Assembly (NCBI RefSeq): GCF_037126465.1
Contig: NW_026999295.1
Location: 2,480,001 to 2,544,000, forward strand
Reading direction: 5' to 3'
Source: Ornithodoros turicata
Lineage: Eukaryota > Arthropoda > Arachnida > Ixodida > Argasidae
DNA: 64,000 nt
Shown: positions 34,833 to 46,770 of the stretch, piece after piece
Layout of the letters: every line of letters begins with the position of its first letter
How positions within the stretch are numbered: position 1 is the stretch's first letter
Translations under genes and position numbers: made by a program
Notes under the pieces: generated by a model
Database searches by the model: none
What the model saw: the letters and a program-made list of their open reading frames with translations, nothing else
Told to the model about the DNA's origin: nothing

Positions 34833-36613
34833 GGCAACTTAGGGAGTTCATGGCTTATCATAGGAAGTCTCTCGTTTCGTGGTCGATGCTTCTCACATAG
34901 AGCGCAGTTTCTTGCTAGTTGTTGAATCTCAGACGTCATCCCGGGCCAGAACATGACGTCCCGCGCTCTCTCCTTCATATTTTCTTCTCCACAGTGTGAA
35001 GCATGCAACAGCTTTAGTGTGATTTGCCGCATTCCCTTTGGGATGATCAGTCTGTTGGAACGAAACAGCAGACCATCCTGCGCGTGAATTTCTTCCTTGT
35101 AAGTCCAGTACTGACGCACCTCGTTTTGATTGTTAGGCCATGCTGTTTCGGCGTATTTTCGGAGCTTCTGCAGCTGGCTATCACGTTGTGTCGCTCGCAA
35201 TATTTCCGCCATTTTTTCGTCGGAAACATCGAGGTATTGAAGTACGTTTACATAGAAGTGCTCCTCTTCTCTCAGGCATTCCTGCTTCGGAAAGTGTGAT
35301 AAAACATCTGCAATGAACATTTCCTTTCCAGGTTTGTATACAACGTTAATCGGGTATTTTTGAAGTGCGAGCCTCATTCTTTGTAGACGAAGTGGACATC
35401 CGTGAAGAGGCTTCTTGAAAATGGCTTCCAACGGCTTGTGGTCGGACTCGACCTTTACGCTGGGTTGTCCGAAGATGTACTCGTGGAACTTCTCACAGCC
35501 GTGTACAATGGCGACCATCTCCTTTTCAATTTGTGCATATCTTTGTTGAGTCTCCGTAAGGGAACGGGAGGAATACGCAACGGGATGCCCTTCTTGTGTT
35601 AAGACAGCTCCAACTCCATCCTGGCTAGCGTCGACTGAGAGCGTCACAGGCTTGTCTGCTTGAAAGTACGCTAAAACCGGTGCCTTCGTTAACGCTTCGC
35701 GTAGCTCTTTGAAGCTGTCTTTGTGTCTGGTTGACCATTCCCAAATTGTATCTGTTTTGAGCAGTTCACGTAGCGGTGCCGACACTTGTGATGCATTGGG
35801 GATGAATCTTGACACGAAGTTGATCATGCCCAGGAAGGTACGAAGTTCCTTGACATTTGTTGGCTCAGTAACGGCGAGAATATCCTCGACTCGCCTTGGA
35901 TCCACAGCAAGTCCTTCTGACCTGATCATTTGTCCCAAGTACCGTACTTGCTGTTGAAGGAAACAACATTTCCTGATGTTTAGTTTGAGGTTTACATCCC
36001 TGCATCGCTCCAGCAGCCTCATAAGGCGTTCATCATGCTCAGCCTTGGTCCCTCCCCAGACAAGGATGTCGTCCATTACGACATCGACACCGTCGAGATC
36101 CTGTAGGACCCTGTGCATATCTCGCTGGAAGACTTCAGGAGCTGTTGAAATCCCAAACGGCATCCTTAGGAAACGGTATCGCCCAAACGGTGTGCTCATA
36201 GTACAGATGTATGAGGAGTCCTTGTCGAGCTGAATTTGCCAAAAGCCAGACGATGCGTCAAGTGTCGAAAAGTACTTTGCCTTTCCCAGACGCGGCGCGA
36301 TATGTTCGAGTGTCGGCATGGGGTAGTGTTCCCGAAGGAGCGCCTTGTTGAGATCTGCGGGATCAAGACAGATCCTGACCTTATCTTTCTTGACCACGAC
36401 CACCATGTTGCTCACCCACTCGGTAGGTTCCGTCACCTTGGCGATTACTCCGTCGGCTTCCATGTGGTCGAGTTCGCGCTTGACTTTGTCTTTCAGTGCA
36501 ACGGCAATCCGCCTTGCTGGTTTTCCCAACTCCTTTCGCATGGGGTGTTAACTTCATGTGGTACTGTACCCCTTTTAGCTTTCCAAGGCCTTCAAAGACG
36601 TGATAAGGTTGTG
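34697..36613 (-). pseudogene. gypsy pol: RT, RNase H, integrase start
   Basis: The main frame is 34697-36541 (614 codons). RT: SNMVVVVKKD, LDPADLNKAL (about residue 60), FSTLDASSGFWQI (about 95), FLRMPFGISTAPEVFQR (about 130), and the catalytic box VVMDDILVW (about 155). RNase H: LSVDASQDGVGAVL with D304, then EKEMVAIV and SDHKPLEAI. The H2C2 finger is H513/H516/C546/C549. Integrase: the first catalytic Asp, expected before LF in VIGAYLFS, is Tyr577. A frameshift near 36540 separates the upstream VFEGLGKLKG segment, and another near 34750-34830 separates the rest of integrase. Non-functional. Confidence 0.85.
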
Positions 36614-36805
36614 CACTGTTAGAAATATTTATACCTTTTAGGGTATAAACGGTTTGTCCCAGGGCGCATACCCTTTGAGGTATAAACACTATACCTCCTT
36701 CGAGGTATAGTGACTTTATACCTTCCCGAAGGTATATTATTTGCACCTCATTGTATAAACATATATCCCCTTGAAGGTATATTTTCAAACCCGGGGTGTA
36801 ATCTT
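36614..36805. mobile_element. snapback repeat with GGTATAAAC modules
   Basis: Starts CACTGTTAGAAATATTTATA and contains about ten alternating direct and inverted GGTATA / TATACC modules (GAGGTATAAACACTATACCTC, TTCGAGGTATAG, CCCGAAGGTATA). Its start resembles the TIR of the MITE at 8178 (CACT-TTA-A). The right end is not clear. It interrupts the gypsy pol region. Confidence 0.6.
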
Positions 36806-37597
36806 CGAAAAGTGGAATCTTCGATTTATTTCAGCATTATATAAGAGTGGCATTTTCCTGATCTAGCTCGTAAAAAAATTAGAACAAAATAATATTGAGC
36901 GACATGTGCTTTAATAATAGCAACTACCGCGAGAAGGAAAGAGAGAAAGAAAATACCTGGACACACACGCACGCACACAAACGTACCCACAAACTCATGT
37001 TCACGAAGTGCAGGTGTAAAATGTAGAGAAGAGCTCATGCAGATTACTAGCCACGCAACATGCAACGTGGGAGGATTTGGTGGAGAACAGACACTGGTAT
37101 AATACATCGTGGCTTCGCAAAATGTGGGGCGCCTTCGCCCGGCGAGCAACTGTATGAGTGAGGACGCGTAGATTTGGTCATTTCAGGAACAAATAGCACG
37201 CTGCTATAAACCATTCCCCCTATTAATTACGATGCAACTGTATTACTGACTGTGTTTCCTAATTAAATTACTGCTTATAGCTGAGATGTTACCGTTTCCA
37301 CCACAAATCAATGTGGTTACCACAGGATCCACCCACGAAACTACCTTCGTTCTTTTTTAAAAGGCTTGGCGACCGTTACGTACGGCACTCGGTAAATTCT
37401 TCTTAATCGAGGAAGATACATGATTTATTGAAGCCCGATGAACACCAGCATGATGTGAAGACTTTTTGTGGACTTGTGACTTGAGCGAAGTTGAATTTCT
37501 CCGTTGTATTGTTCACTTAATCGCAACACGCATAAAATACACGAAATGAAGTACTGCAGAGCTATATATGTATCTATTTTAGTCCGAAAATGCATAC

Positions 37598-37745
37598 CTT
37601 GAAAGTGGTATCCAGTCTCGACACAATCGTACAAAATATCCCGCGCACACAGTAGCGAAGTATTCCACACGTACACATGCATCAATGACCGGTTGCGGTC
37701 TGAGTTCTTCTGGCGACCCACGATAACGGTGGACTTCAAAATTAA
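37598..37745 (-). CDS. candidate internal exon, unknown protein
   Basis: Minus-strand segment between acceptor CTCCGAAATTCAG and donor GTATGC. In the phase set by the upstream candidate exon it reads VNFEVHRYRGSPEELRP, then QPVIDACVRVEYF. A second frame (STVIVGRQKNSDRNR) is also open. No family recognised, so coding status is uncertain. Confidence 0.25.
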
Positions 37746-37883
37746 CTGAATTTCGGAGAAAAGCGACGTCTGAAGCGCTGGAGAGAAATGTGTCTGAATA
37801 GGGCGTTCAATCGCAAATTAGTAATGTTCAAACGCGAGTAAAACCAAGTAAAATGGTCATAGCAACAACAAATATGGTTCACA

Positions 37884-38300
37884 ATCAACACCGGCCACGA
37901 ACTGAAACTTGTACACTTACCTGACGGGACGCGAAACTGCAGCCGCCGCTCGAAACATACAAAACCATGCAGCACAACAGTCATGGTATGAATGCAAGTG
38001 AAGCTTGATCACACACTTCTATCACACAGCTTACCCCTTACGAAGCAAAATGATATACTCCTTTGTTATTTCATGGCCTGCAAAAACGAGAATGAAATTA
38101 GCAGAACCAACACCGGCCACGAACTTGTACACTTTCCGGACGGGACGAAAGACCGCAGACACTGCCAAAACGAACAACAAAAACCTACAGCACAACAGAC
38201 ATCGTATGAATATAAGCGAACCTTGATAACACACTTCTATCACACAGCTTACCTCTTACGATGCAAAATCATATCCTCCTTTGTTCTGTAATTAACGAGC
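37884..38300. repeat. diverged tandem duplication, period about 221 bp
   Basis: CACCGGCCACGAACT recurs at 37889 and 38111, and CACTTCTATCACACAGCTTAC at about 38014 and 38234. The copies differ at many positions, so this is an old duplication. Confidence 0.85.
37921..37984 (-). CDS. candidate first exon, unknown protein
   Basis: ATG at 37984 opens MTVVLHGFVCFERRLQFRVP and ends at a strong donor GTAAGTG. The join to 37745 keeps an open frame. The segment lies inside a tandem duplication; the second copy (near 38185) has lost both the clean frame and the donor (GGAAAGTG). Confidence 0.3.
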
Positions 38301-39493
38301 GAACGCTGAGAGCCTGAGACAGTTGAAACATGTAGCAACCGTTCCAACGACATTCCGATGATGCTAGTGGCTATGACTCCTTCGTGATGAGGCGAGGGCG
38401 AGGCACGGAGGCGCAGAATCAAAATGTGCAGCAAACCTGTCGCATGCGCATGATCCTCATGTGGTCGTATATAAGTTGGAAATATATTGTGTACTGAACC
38501 GAAGTATAAATAATACGAGGAACCGTCTTCTCAAAGCCATCGATAATGTATTTAGTGTTTCAATATGTAGCTAAAAGGTGGCAAAGTGGCGTTCAAGCTA
38601 CTACATTTAATTATAAGTTCAGATCCAAATCCCGCTTTGTTTAGAGAGCCAATAGCACTGACCTCCCCACCCCCCAGGAGTGGTGTTTTTGCAACACCCC
38701 CAGAAATTGCTGATATTACATTGCCCAGGCGTTACATTCATAGGCGCATAGAAAGTCCACAAACTGTCAACAACGACATCTGTATACCTTGTCCACAGAA
38801 GGTACACAGCAGGTAGTTCAAGAGATTGCCAAAATGATGTCAATAGCAATTCCTGTTGACTTGATCGACAAGAAGTCAAAGTCAACACACTGTCAAGCCA
38901 GGAAACAAGAAGTCCACAATAAGTCTGCAGAAAAGAAAAATCCATTTTCATAAGGGTATGATGCCACTTGTTTTTATGATGAACAGTATGATGTCATTTG
39001 TACCGTTTCCAAGGAACTTTGTACAAGGGTTTTGTATGCCAGCAGTGTACTGCCTGCGAAAGGTAGTTTTCGTGTCCAGTTCAAGAAGACTTTTCTAAAG
39101 AGGTTTAGAGGATGCGTAACTACTGTGTGATTTCCACTAAATATCAGAAGAGAGGTGCACACCTAAATACCTGAAACCCTTAACTCAATTAATTGTAGGA
39201 TCAAAATTACATGGGAATATATTGAGGTTTGTCTTGTTCACAAAATATATCATTGCATAATCTGCAATGTTCGTCGGTAGTTGCCATGGCCTACATCAAT
39301 CATAAACACTGCAAACCACTCATTGAGCATAGTCAGTCCGCGGTACGCAAAGTGAAAAGCCTCATTGCCCATTGTGAACATGGCCATGCAGCAGTGCTTG
39401 CGGCTTTGCATTTCTCACTAGTTTCTTTCATCACTTTGTTATGAGATGACTAATGCTTTGCCAATTCAACACGAACATACTTTGTAACAACTA

Positions 39494-40422
39494 CGAGGGG
39501 CGTTCAAGTCAATCCGGGACTTTTCATTTTTCGGAAAAGTAAAATGAATTTACAGGCGAGAAATTAGTTTTATTTTTCAACGTAATCGCCAGCTGCACTA
39601 ATGCACTTGTCCCAGCGTTTCACGAGGGTTTGGATGTTAGCAGCGTAGAAATCCTTACTGGCGCGTAGCAGCCATGATCGGACCGCAATCTTGACTTCGT
39701 CGTCGCAGCTGAAGTGGCGGTTCCAAAGGAACGTCTTCAGTAGCCCGAAGAGATGGAAATCTCTGGGGGCGAGGTCTGGACTGTAATGGGGATGTGGCAG
39801 CAACTCCCAGCCAAGTTCCTGTAAGGTGCGTGTCGTGAGATGCGGGGTATGCGGGCGTGCATTGTACTCTAGGAGGAGGGCTCCTTTGGTGAGGAGGCCC
39901 GGCTTTCCGAAACTGGAGGTGTTCATGAATGATAGTGTTCAACGTTCCCACAGAAAGGTCCGTCTTTCGAGCCCGTTCGGGACATGTTATCTGTCGGTCC
40001 TTGAGGATCAGGCGCTCCACAAGTTGGATGTTTTCAGGAACTCTTACACTGGGCTCTGAGCCGCCCCGGCCAGGATCGTCCTGCACTGATGTACGGCTGT
40101 CTCGGAACCGTTTGCACCATTCAAACGCTTTGCTGCGGCTAAGTGTATCGTGGCCATACTGAGCCTGAAGTCTTCTACGAATTTCAGATGACTTTACGCC
40201 TTCATTCACGAGAAACTTCATGACAATTCGCTGTTCGATGTGCGCGCTGACCTCGTTGTTGGCCATCTTGTCCAGCACGTGTCTTCTGTTTTGCACAAAC
40301 TTTGGACCACCACGTGGTGAACGCGGAGGCCTGTCGCATGTGAAAATCATGAAAATGAAGTAGCGCGAGCCATTTCTACACTCAGGAGACAGAAAGTCCC
40401 GGTTTCACTTGAACACCGCTCG
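39494..40422 (-). mobile_element. mariner element, internally deleted
   Basis: Ends CGAGGGGCGTTCAAGTCAAT (left) and the complement of CGAGCGGTGTTCAAGTGAAA (right) form the TIRs. TA flanks both ends (39492-39493 and 40423-40424). Total 929 bp, against about 1.3 kb for intact mariners. Encodes a broken transposase on the minus strand. Confidence 0.9.
39570..40265 (-). pseudogene. mariner transposase with central deletion
   Basis: The N-terminal part starts MANNEVSAHIEQRIVMKFLV with the helix-turn-helix region (EIRRRL, SRSKAFEWCKRFRDSR). It continues to LNTIIHEHLQFRK, where it is joined directly to PGLLTKGALLLEYNARPHT in a shifted frame. The roughly 120 residues normally in between, including the first catalytic Asp, are missing. 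The second catalytic Asp (normally before NARPH) is Tyr. The third is present in YSPDLAPRDFHLFG. The C-terminus (39570-39926) reads to a stop next to the TIR. Confidence 0.9.
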
Positions 40423-41000
40423 TACTTGGAGCTTTGGAACAACTTTACAAAGCATATGTACTCGTATGCACTTTTAATGCACCTTTAATCGCTTCAGGAG
40501 TATTTCTCCCGTAACATATCTCAGCAGATGCAGCATGTCATGTAGGTAACACAATTTTGGCACAGTATTTGCTTGATATGTCCAACACGCAGATATATCA
40601 AATCTTTGTGCCAAAATGGTGTGCCACGAGTCCGTGTAAAGACGTGTCGCTTTGATGGAATAGGTATAGCATCTTGATGTTGAACGCAACAAGTTAATGT
40701 TTGACAACATATATGTCATGGGTTAAATAGAGCAGTATATCATACACATCAGACAGAAGAATGCCAACACTTCAGTGCTTTACCTTTACCTGTTATTCCA
40801 ATGCTTACTCTCCCTTCTATTGGAATTATGTATTTCAGAATCATTTTTGTATTATTGAATTTTAATTTGGCAATCCTTTCACGTGTCTTGTGATAGACAG
40901 GTTAGCAATGTAAGCAGTGTTTATGTGCCTCTCACAACCTGAATCTTTATGCAAAAATACTCGAAAAGCTGGGAGACGACATAACTAGGCAAAAAAGCAG
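40423..41000. other. no gene; imperfect inverted repeat at 40548-40618
   Basis: ACAATTTTGGCACAGTATTT pairs with the region ending AAATCTTTGTGCCAAAATGG across a short loop. Nothing else recognised. Confidence 0.5.
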
Positions 41001-41001
41001 A

Positions 41002-41253
41002 GAACTCCGACTTAACATAACAAAATAACAAGGTTTACTCAGACGTTTCATCCGTCATGCGACGGACATCATCAGTGCCAAACTGAATGAGAGATTGCAC
41101 AACCGGTCGCTATTTAAGGAGATGGGAGTATTGTTCGCGGAGGGGCCACGGTTTTTGTTACAAACCGAGGGGTCACCGCGTATGTGCCAAGACACTAGAA
41201 GCTTCCTGTGTCCCCATCTTTGTTCTCTCTTGTTATGTTAAGTTGGAGTTCAC
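41002..41253 (-). mobile_element. Penelope-like terminal repeat remnant
   Basis: GAACTCCGACTTAACATAAC near 41004 is repeated inverted near 41233 (GTTATGTTAAGTTGGAGTTC). Between them is a hammerhead-like core on the minus strand. Terminal repeats with inverted parts and hammerhead cores are known from Penelope-like elements. No RT or GIY-YIG frame is seen. Confidence 0.4.
41045..41075 (-). ncRNA. hammerhead-ribozyme-like core, minus
   Basis: Minus strand: CTGATGA, TG, stem TCCGTC-GCAT-GACGGA, T, GAAAC. This matches the CUGANGA / stem II / GAAA core, with slight extra bases between the boxes and stem II. Stems I and III could not be paired convincingly by eye. Confidence 0.4.
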
Positions 41254-42075
41254 TACTTTTTGTCTGTATTTTTATGTCTGAGGCTGTTTTTCTGACAAGA
41301 GGGCAAGGGTTCCGGCAACATGGCACATGTTCACAAAAATGCAGAACAAGAGAGACATCCCCCCCCCCCCAAAAAAAAAAAATTATAGCATAACACAGTC
41401 CCAATCATTTTGTCGTGTCCTTTATGCTGTGTCGTCTGCTCTACATTTGTTTTTTTTTTTGTTTTCTTCGTGTGTAGTTTCTGGATTTTAAGCCCAAGAG
41501 CAGTTGCTGTAGAGGATGCTGAGAACATGTGAAGCATATATTTTCTCATTCTCACATTATGCTGTAAGCAGTGTGAAATACAACTCAAAAGGAATTTAAT
41601 GAGAGACAACTTGTCACCAAGATTAGTGTGGGAACATTGCAAAGGAAAAATTATTCTAAACCATAATGGATTCCTATCCTATTTAATGGTACAGTATCAG
41701 ATGAAAGTTATTCAAATATTATTAGAGAAGTAACCGTGCAAATTATCAGTCAAACAGTGAAGCTGGCTGCAGTGCACTACAATGTGTCACATGTAACAAT
41801 ATCAGTGTTTCCAAAACTGGCACATAAACCTTAGGGAGGCCGCAATAGTCAAAGCGGGGGTTACACCACTTGGCGAAAAGAAAAACCAGATGAAGTGAAC
41901 GCAATATGCGACAAAACCACGGAAAATATCTCGCTAAAACGCAATATATTGAAATTGTTTTGAAAAATAGAAGTTCAGTTCAGCGCACAAACACTCGGGA
42001 ACCAAGCTAACGTGCTTTCCGTCCAGGTCCGTCGCATTATTTCGCACCCCCTAACCTACAGCATACGTCACTTGC
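41254..42075. other. no gene recognised
   Basis: Only low-complexity runs (C and A runs near 41360, T run near 41450) and short frames. Confidence 0.5.
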
Positions 42076-42080
42076 GCACA

Positions 42081-42360
42081 GTAGTATACATTTATATTAT
42101 TGTATATGTGTCAGGGCGCACACAGGCACAGAAGAGGAAACATATCAGCTGTCGCACACACAGGCATCCCGAAAACTATGGCCATCTTCGTTGATGCACC
42201 CACGATTCCACAGGAAGACCGCCGAGGCTTTCCCACTCGGATTAAGTACCTGTAGCTTGAACTGTAAACGGTTTAGTGTACACTACAGAAAACGAGAACA
42301 ACTGATTGCCGATTTCATGGGCGCGGCCATGCGAGCCGACAAGGACAGTTCAACGCAGGA
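42081..42360 (+). repeat. dispersed repeat, left inverted copy
   Basis: Matches 43968-44270 in opposite orientation with many substitutions. Shared blocks include GTATATGTGTCAGGGC, CGATTTCATGGGCGCGGCCATG (with changes) and CTGTAGCTTGAACT. No protein family recognised. Confidence 0.7.
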
Positions 42361-43967
42361 GGAATTTTAGGTGAACGCGAATGTGGCGCTAGTGGTGGGC
42401 GCAACAATTTGCACTTCAAACGACGTAAAACACCAAAATGTGAGCAGCGAGGATGCTTGCTTGCTCATTTGTCATTATTTGGGCCTGTAATCCACATCAG
42501 GGTTCAGAAAGGCTGCTAAATGCCGATGGCCGGCACAAGAAAAACTTGTTTGCAATGGTTTTTGTCCCGTTGCAGTTTTTTGCTGCTTCCTTCCTCTCTT
42601 TTTTTTCTTTTTTTTTTCTTTATCGTTTATTACTATTGTCGGTTCGTTCCGGAGCCCTAGCTTGGAAAGCTGCTCCTGTTTAGTTTCGGTATCAATCGGA
42701 ATGGGGGGGGGCAGGGGGAACAGTCGACCGCTCCTCGAGTTTTCACGGTAGCTCTGCCCCCCCCCCCCCCCCCCGAATTTTCGCTCTGAGGGCCTCTTTG
42801 TATATGCCGCACTTCTCAATCTCTAACTCCATGTCCCGCAGTGCTCTCCTTCAGGTTAGGTTAGGCTAGGGCTCGCTCCCCCTTGCCGTGATGGACTTCC
42901 GAGTTAGTGCGAGCGAGGTATCTCCGTAATGGAAAACCTGAAACGGTGCACTACAAACAAATGTCACCTCTGTGGATAATAATTTAAAGCATACAGATGA
43001 AGGATTCATCTCATATCTAAAACGATTGCCAGCAATTCTGCTCTTTCTGTTTCTCGAAAGAAAGAAAAACAGCTTCATAAAAAAAATACATGTTAGTGAA
43101 TTATATAAATTAGAATGCCAAAACACCTTGCAGATAAGGTTTTCCTCCACTCGCATACGCGTAAGTGCGAAACTAATGTACACGTAGTCCTAGTTGTTTT
43201 ATGTTTTAAAAAATCTCTATTAAAAATGGCTACGACCACGCAGTATGTCTTTGTGGCACGTTCCCGTTTATTTTGTGCGTGTGTGTGTTTCAGCTTGCAC
43301 AAATTTTTAGAAAAAAGTCACGAGAGCACGTCATTTTCACAGTTGATCTACGGGCGCGTATCTTTTCGAAGAGAGACTATAATGACTAATAAGGATGACT
43401 AATCAATTAAATTCAGAAATTAACTCTAATAAGGACGTCTTGAACAAAAGCCAGATACCGATATGGGAGACTGTCCTAGTTAAAATCCACACCACGTTTA
43501 AGAATTTTGAAACACGTACGTGTAATAAAATATTAATCCCTGAATTTTGACACGCAAATGGGCCAAAACCGAAACAGTGGCAACCACGTTTGGGGTGTTG
43601 GTCTTAACGATACGGGATCTGTATATACTTCTGTATGTCAACTGCACTCGCAACTATATTGTCTTGGCTCGGAAACCGTATGTTTCTGGAACGTAGAGAG
43701 AGGAAAAATGAAGCACAAAACACGAATATACTTCAAGTACTCTTCTCCTTAGGGAAGCGAGAGATTTATCGACTCTACGTTTCACTAGTGTCAGCGCGCT
43801 GAGCGCTTGAGCTGGAATTGGAATTAGAATTGGAAATGAATCAAAAATAATAATAAATAATACTAAAAAGAAAAATAATGAAAAATCTGAGCTGAGCGGT
43901 TCACTCTGGAAATTGTTGCACCGACGACTAGCGCCACGTTCCAACTTACCTAAAATTGCTCCTCTGT
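42361..43967. other. spacer between inverted repeats; no gene recognised
   Basis: Contains long T, G and C homopolymers at 42600-42775 and AT-rich DNA. No supported gene. Confidence 0.5.
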
Positions 43968-44270
43968 TTAACTGTCCTTCTCGGCTCGCATGGCCGCGCC
44001 CATGAAATCTGCAATTAGCTGTTCTCGTTTTGTGGAGTGTGCACCAAAGTGTTTGTAGTTCAAGCTACAGGTACTTAATACGAGTGGGAGAGCTTGGGCA
44101 GTCTTCCTGTGGATTCGTGGGTGCATCAACAAAGATGGGCATAGCTTTCGGGATGGCTGTGTGTGTGACAGCCGGTGTCTTTCTCCGTCTGTTACGTCGC
44201 GAGACAACTGAGATCACCGTCTGTGCGCGCTCAAAAAGCTTGAAATCTGCCCTGACACATATACAGTAAT
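43968..44270 (-). repeat. dispersed repeat, right inverted copy
   Basis: Reverse-complement partner of 42081-42360, ending CCCTGACACATATACAG just before the LINE at 44.3 kb. Either two arms of one foldback element about 2.2 kb long or two separate insertions. Confidence 0.7.
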
Positions 44271-44318
44271 ATATACCTTCAATATACCCTGATACATATA
44301 CGGTCAATAAATTGGGAC

Positions 44319-45221
44319 TTGCTCCACTGCTATCTTTCCCGGACTTCACAAGAGACACTATTTGTGGATTTATGCCTTACATTTAATCTATCACAGGTCG
44401 TTCCACATCCTATCCGAATAACTCATGCCACACAGTCAACCTTTGACTTGGTTTTAACCTCCCATCCTGAGCACATCACTTCTTTGCATGTCACTGATGG
44501 TCTCAGTGACCACAAGGCCATTTTCTTCGATACCTCTTCAAGTCGTCCAAATGTTCGTAAATTCAACGATAAAACCATATACGACTACGCTCGAGCTAAC
44601 TTCCAAGCCATCAACGAGGGTCTTGAAGCGCTGTATGAAAATTCCTTTCATGGCACCTCGCCTCACTCCATTGAGGATAACTGGTCCCTCTTTCGTGACA
44701 ACATAAACTACCTTACCGGGTACCATGTTCCAAAGATAAGAAAAATGAAATCTATAAATAATGATGAAATCTTAATCACAAATATAAGATGATTATCAAA
44801 TAAGATGATATAAGATATATAAATAGATATAAATATAAGATTATAAAATAAGATGAAATCTTATGATCACAATCCTTGGTTCACGAAAAGTCTCAAAATC
44901 TTGCTAACCAAGAAAAAGCGTTTATTTAAGAAGGCAAAGCGTCTGGGCGACGACGTATCATGGGCTAAATTTCACTACTGTGAACGGGAATACAGGCGCT
45001 CGATCAAGGAAGTGAAACGTAAGTTCCTTACCATCGACCTCCCGTCTCTCTTGACGAATAAACCAAAACAATTTTGGAAAATTTTATCTCCGCCAAAATC
45101 CCACCTTATGAGTCTAGCTGACACCTGCCTGCCGACAACGACTGCGCCAACGCTTTCGCTGCCTTCTTTTCATCCGTTTTCAACACCGATAACGGGTACA
45201 CCCAAACTCCATTATCAGTAA
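44319..45221 (+). pseudogene. LINE endonuclease end and linker
   Basis: THATQSTFDLVLTSHPEH and GLSDHKAIFFDTSS are the final motifs of an APE-type endonuclease (conserved SDH catalytic triad end). After a block of stops at 44792-44852, caused by an AT-rich insertion that repeats GATGAAATCTTA, the linker continues with NPWFTKSLKILLTKKKRLFK and PKQFWKIL, typical of the region just before RT. Confidence 0.8.
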
Positions 45222-45235
45222 TCGCCTGCTCACCT

Positions 45236-46770
45236 ATGGTCCCCATTCATATCAGCACTCATGGCATTTGTAAAATCATTGAGTCACTTAAGCTGTCGTC
45301 AAGTGCTGGTCTGGACTCTATTAACCCGACGGTTCTATACAAGACCAGATCTATTTCCAGCAAGATTCTATGTTGTATATTTGCTCAGTCACTCCAAGAT
45401 TTTGCTTTACCGCAGGACCGGATGACGGCGAAGATTGTCCCTATTCACAAATCAGGCAGCTGCCACATCGTTAATAACTACCGCCCCATTTCACTCACTT
45501 CTATAGTACGTAAAATTCTCGAACACATAATCTTCTCCAACGTAGTTAAGTACCTTGAAGACAAATGCTTCTTCTATCCCTTGCAGCACGGGTTTCGAAA
45601 GCTCTTTTCGTGTGAAACTCAAGTAGCCAGTTTTGTTCAGGACATCTTTTACCACGCGGACAATAATCATCAGACTGACGCCGCTTTCTGAGACTTTCGC
45701 AAGGCCTTCGATATGGCGCCGCTCTCTAAGCTTCTATACAAACTCTCTCTGCTTAACCTCGACCCGTATGTCGTCCGTTGGATAGCTCAATTTCTGACAA
45801 ATCGTACGTTATTTGTTACTTGCAACAACCACCTATCCCCAACAGTACCTGTGCTTTCTGGTGTCTCTCAGGGTTCAGTCCTCGTCCCTCTCCTTTTCCT
45901 TATCTATATAAATGACCTTCCTTCAGGCATATCTTCCACGATTCGTCTCTTTGCTGACGACTGTGTAGTGTACAGGCAAATCCTCTCTCCTTCTGACCAA
46001 CTAGCCTTACAAAGCGACCTTTCACTAATCCCGCGTTGGTGCAATGAGTGGCAAATGCTTCTGAACATTGCAAAGTGTCGCATTTTGTCGTTTTCTCGAA
46101 GACGGGTCTCCTGTCTTCCGCCCTTCCCCTACACTCTAAGTGATATCGCATTAACCCGAGCAGATTCTTACAAATATCTTGGAATCCACCTTTCCTCCAA
46201 CCTAACTTGGAACGAGCGCATGAACCACATAATAACTAACGCTTCTCGCTCCCTAGGCTTTGTTAGACGCACCCTCAGGTTGGCCCCCTCCATCTTAAGC
46301 TCCTAACCTTCACGGCTCTTGTACGAAGCAAGCTGGAATATGCATCACCTATTTGGACCCTCCCCAAAAGTATCTCTGCGACGCCATAGAAGCCATCCAG
46401 AATCGGGCTGCTCGTTTCATTTCCAACGACTACTAATTCAATACCTCTGTAATCTCGACTCACTCGAACATCGTCGCCATCTTGCCAAGTTAGCCCTCTT
46501 CCATAGGTTTTACATCTTTCATCTTTCATCTTGCCACCGCACCAATCGCCCATCACCCGCTCGAGTGTCATTTTTCCTCGCATCGACCACACTAATAAGG
46601 TCACACGCTTTCATTGTAATACCAATGCATTATCCAGATCATTATTTTGTTCAACTGCCATCGAATGGAACAACCTCCCATCATCTCTCGCAACTATTAT
46701 CGACCATACAGTATTTTGTAACACCCTCTCCCGTTCACTCCACCCACAAGACCACCACGCTTCTATGCAG
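45236..46770 (+). pseudogene. LINE reverse transcriptase, frameshifted
   Basis: RT blocks: SSSAGLDSINPTVLY, DRMTAKIVPIHKSGS, NNYRPISLTSIVRKILEHI, then DAAF, a TGA stop at 45689, DFRKAFD. These are followed by GVSQGSVLVPLLFLIYIND, LFADDCVVYRQ (FADD active site) and YKYLGIHLSSNLTWNERM to a stop at 46304. The last part (LVRSKLEYASPIW, AIQNRAARFISNDY) continues in another frame. A frameshift also lies between 45190 and 45236. The catalytic Asp pair is kept. Confidence 0.85.

Larger units (their letters stand above)
33780..36613 (-). mobile_element. Ty3/gypsy retrotransposon, lacks gag, protease and 5' LTR
   Basis: Minus-strand pol region with RT, RNase H and integrase, then PPT and a 3' LTR start. 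The upstream part is cut at 36613, in the protease-RT linker (VFEGLGKLKG is still readable). There an unrelated snapback repeat begins, and no gag-like frame is seen beyond it. Confidence 0.8.
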
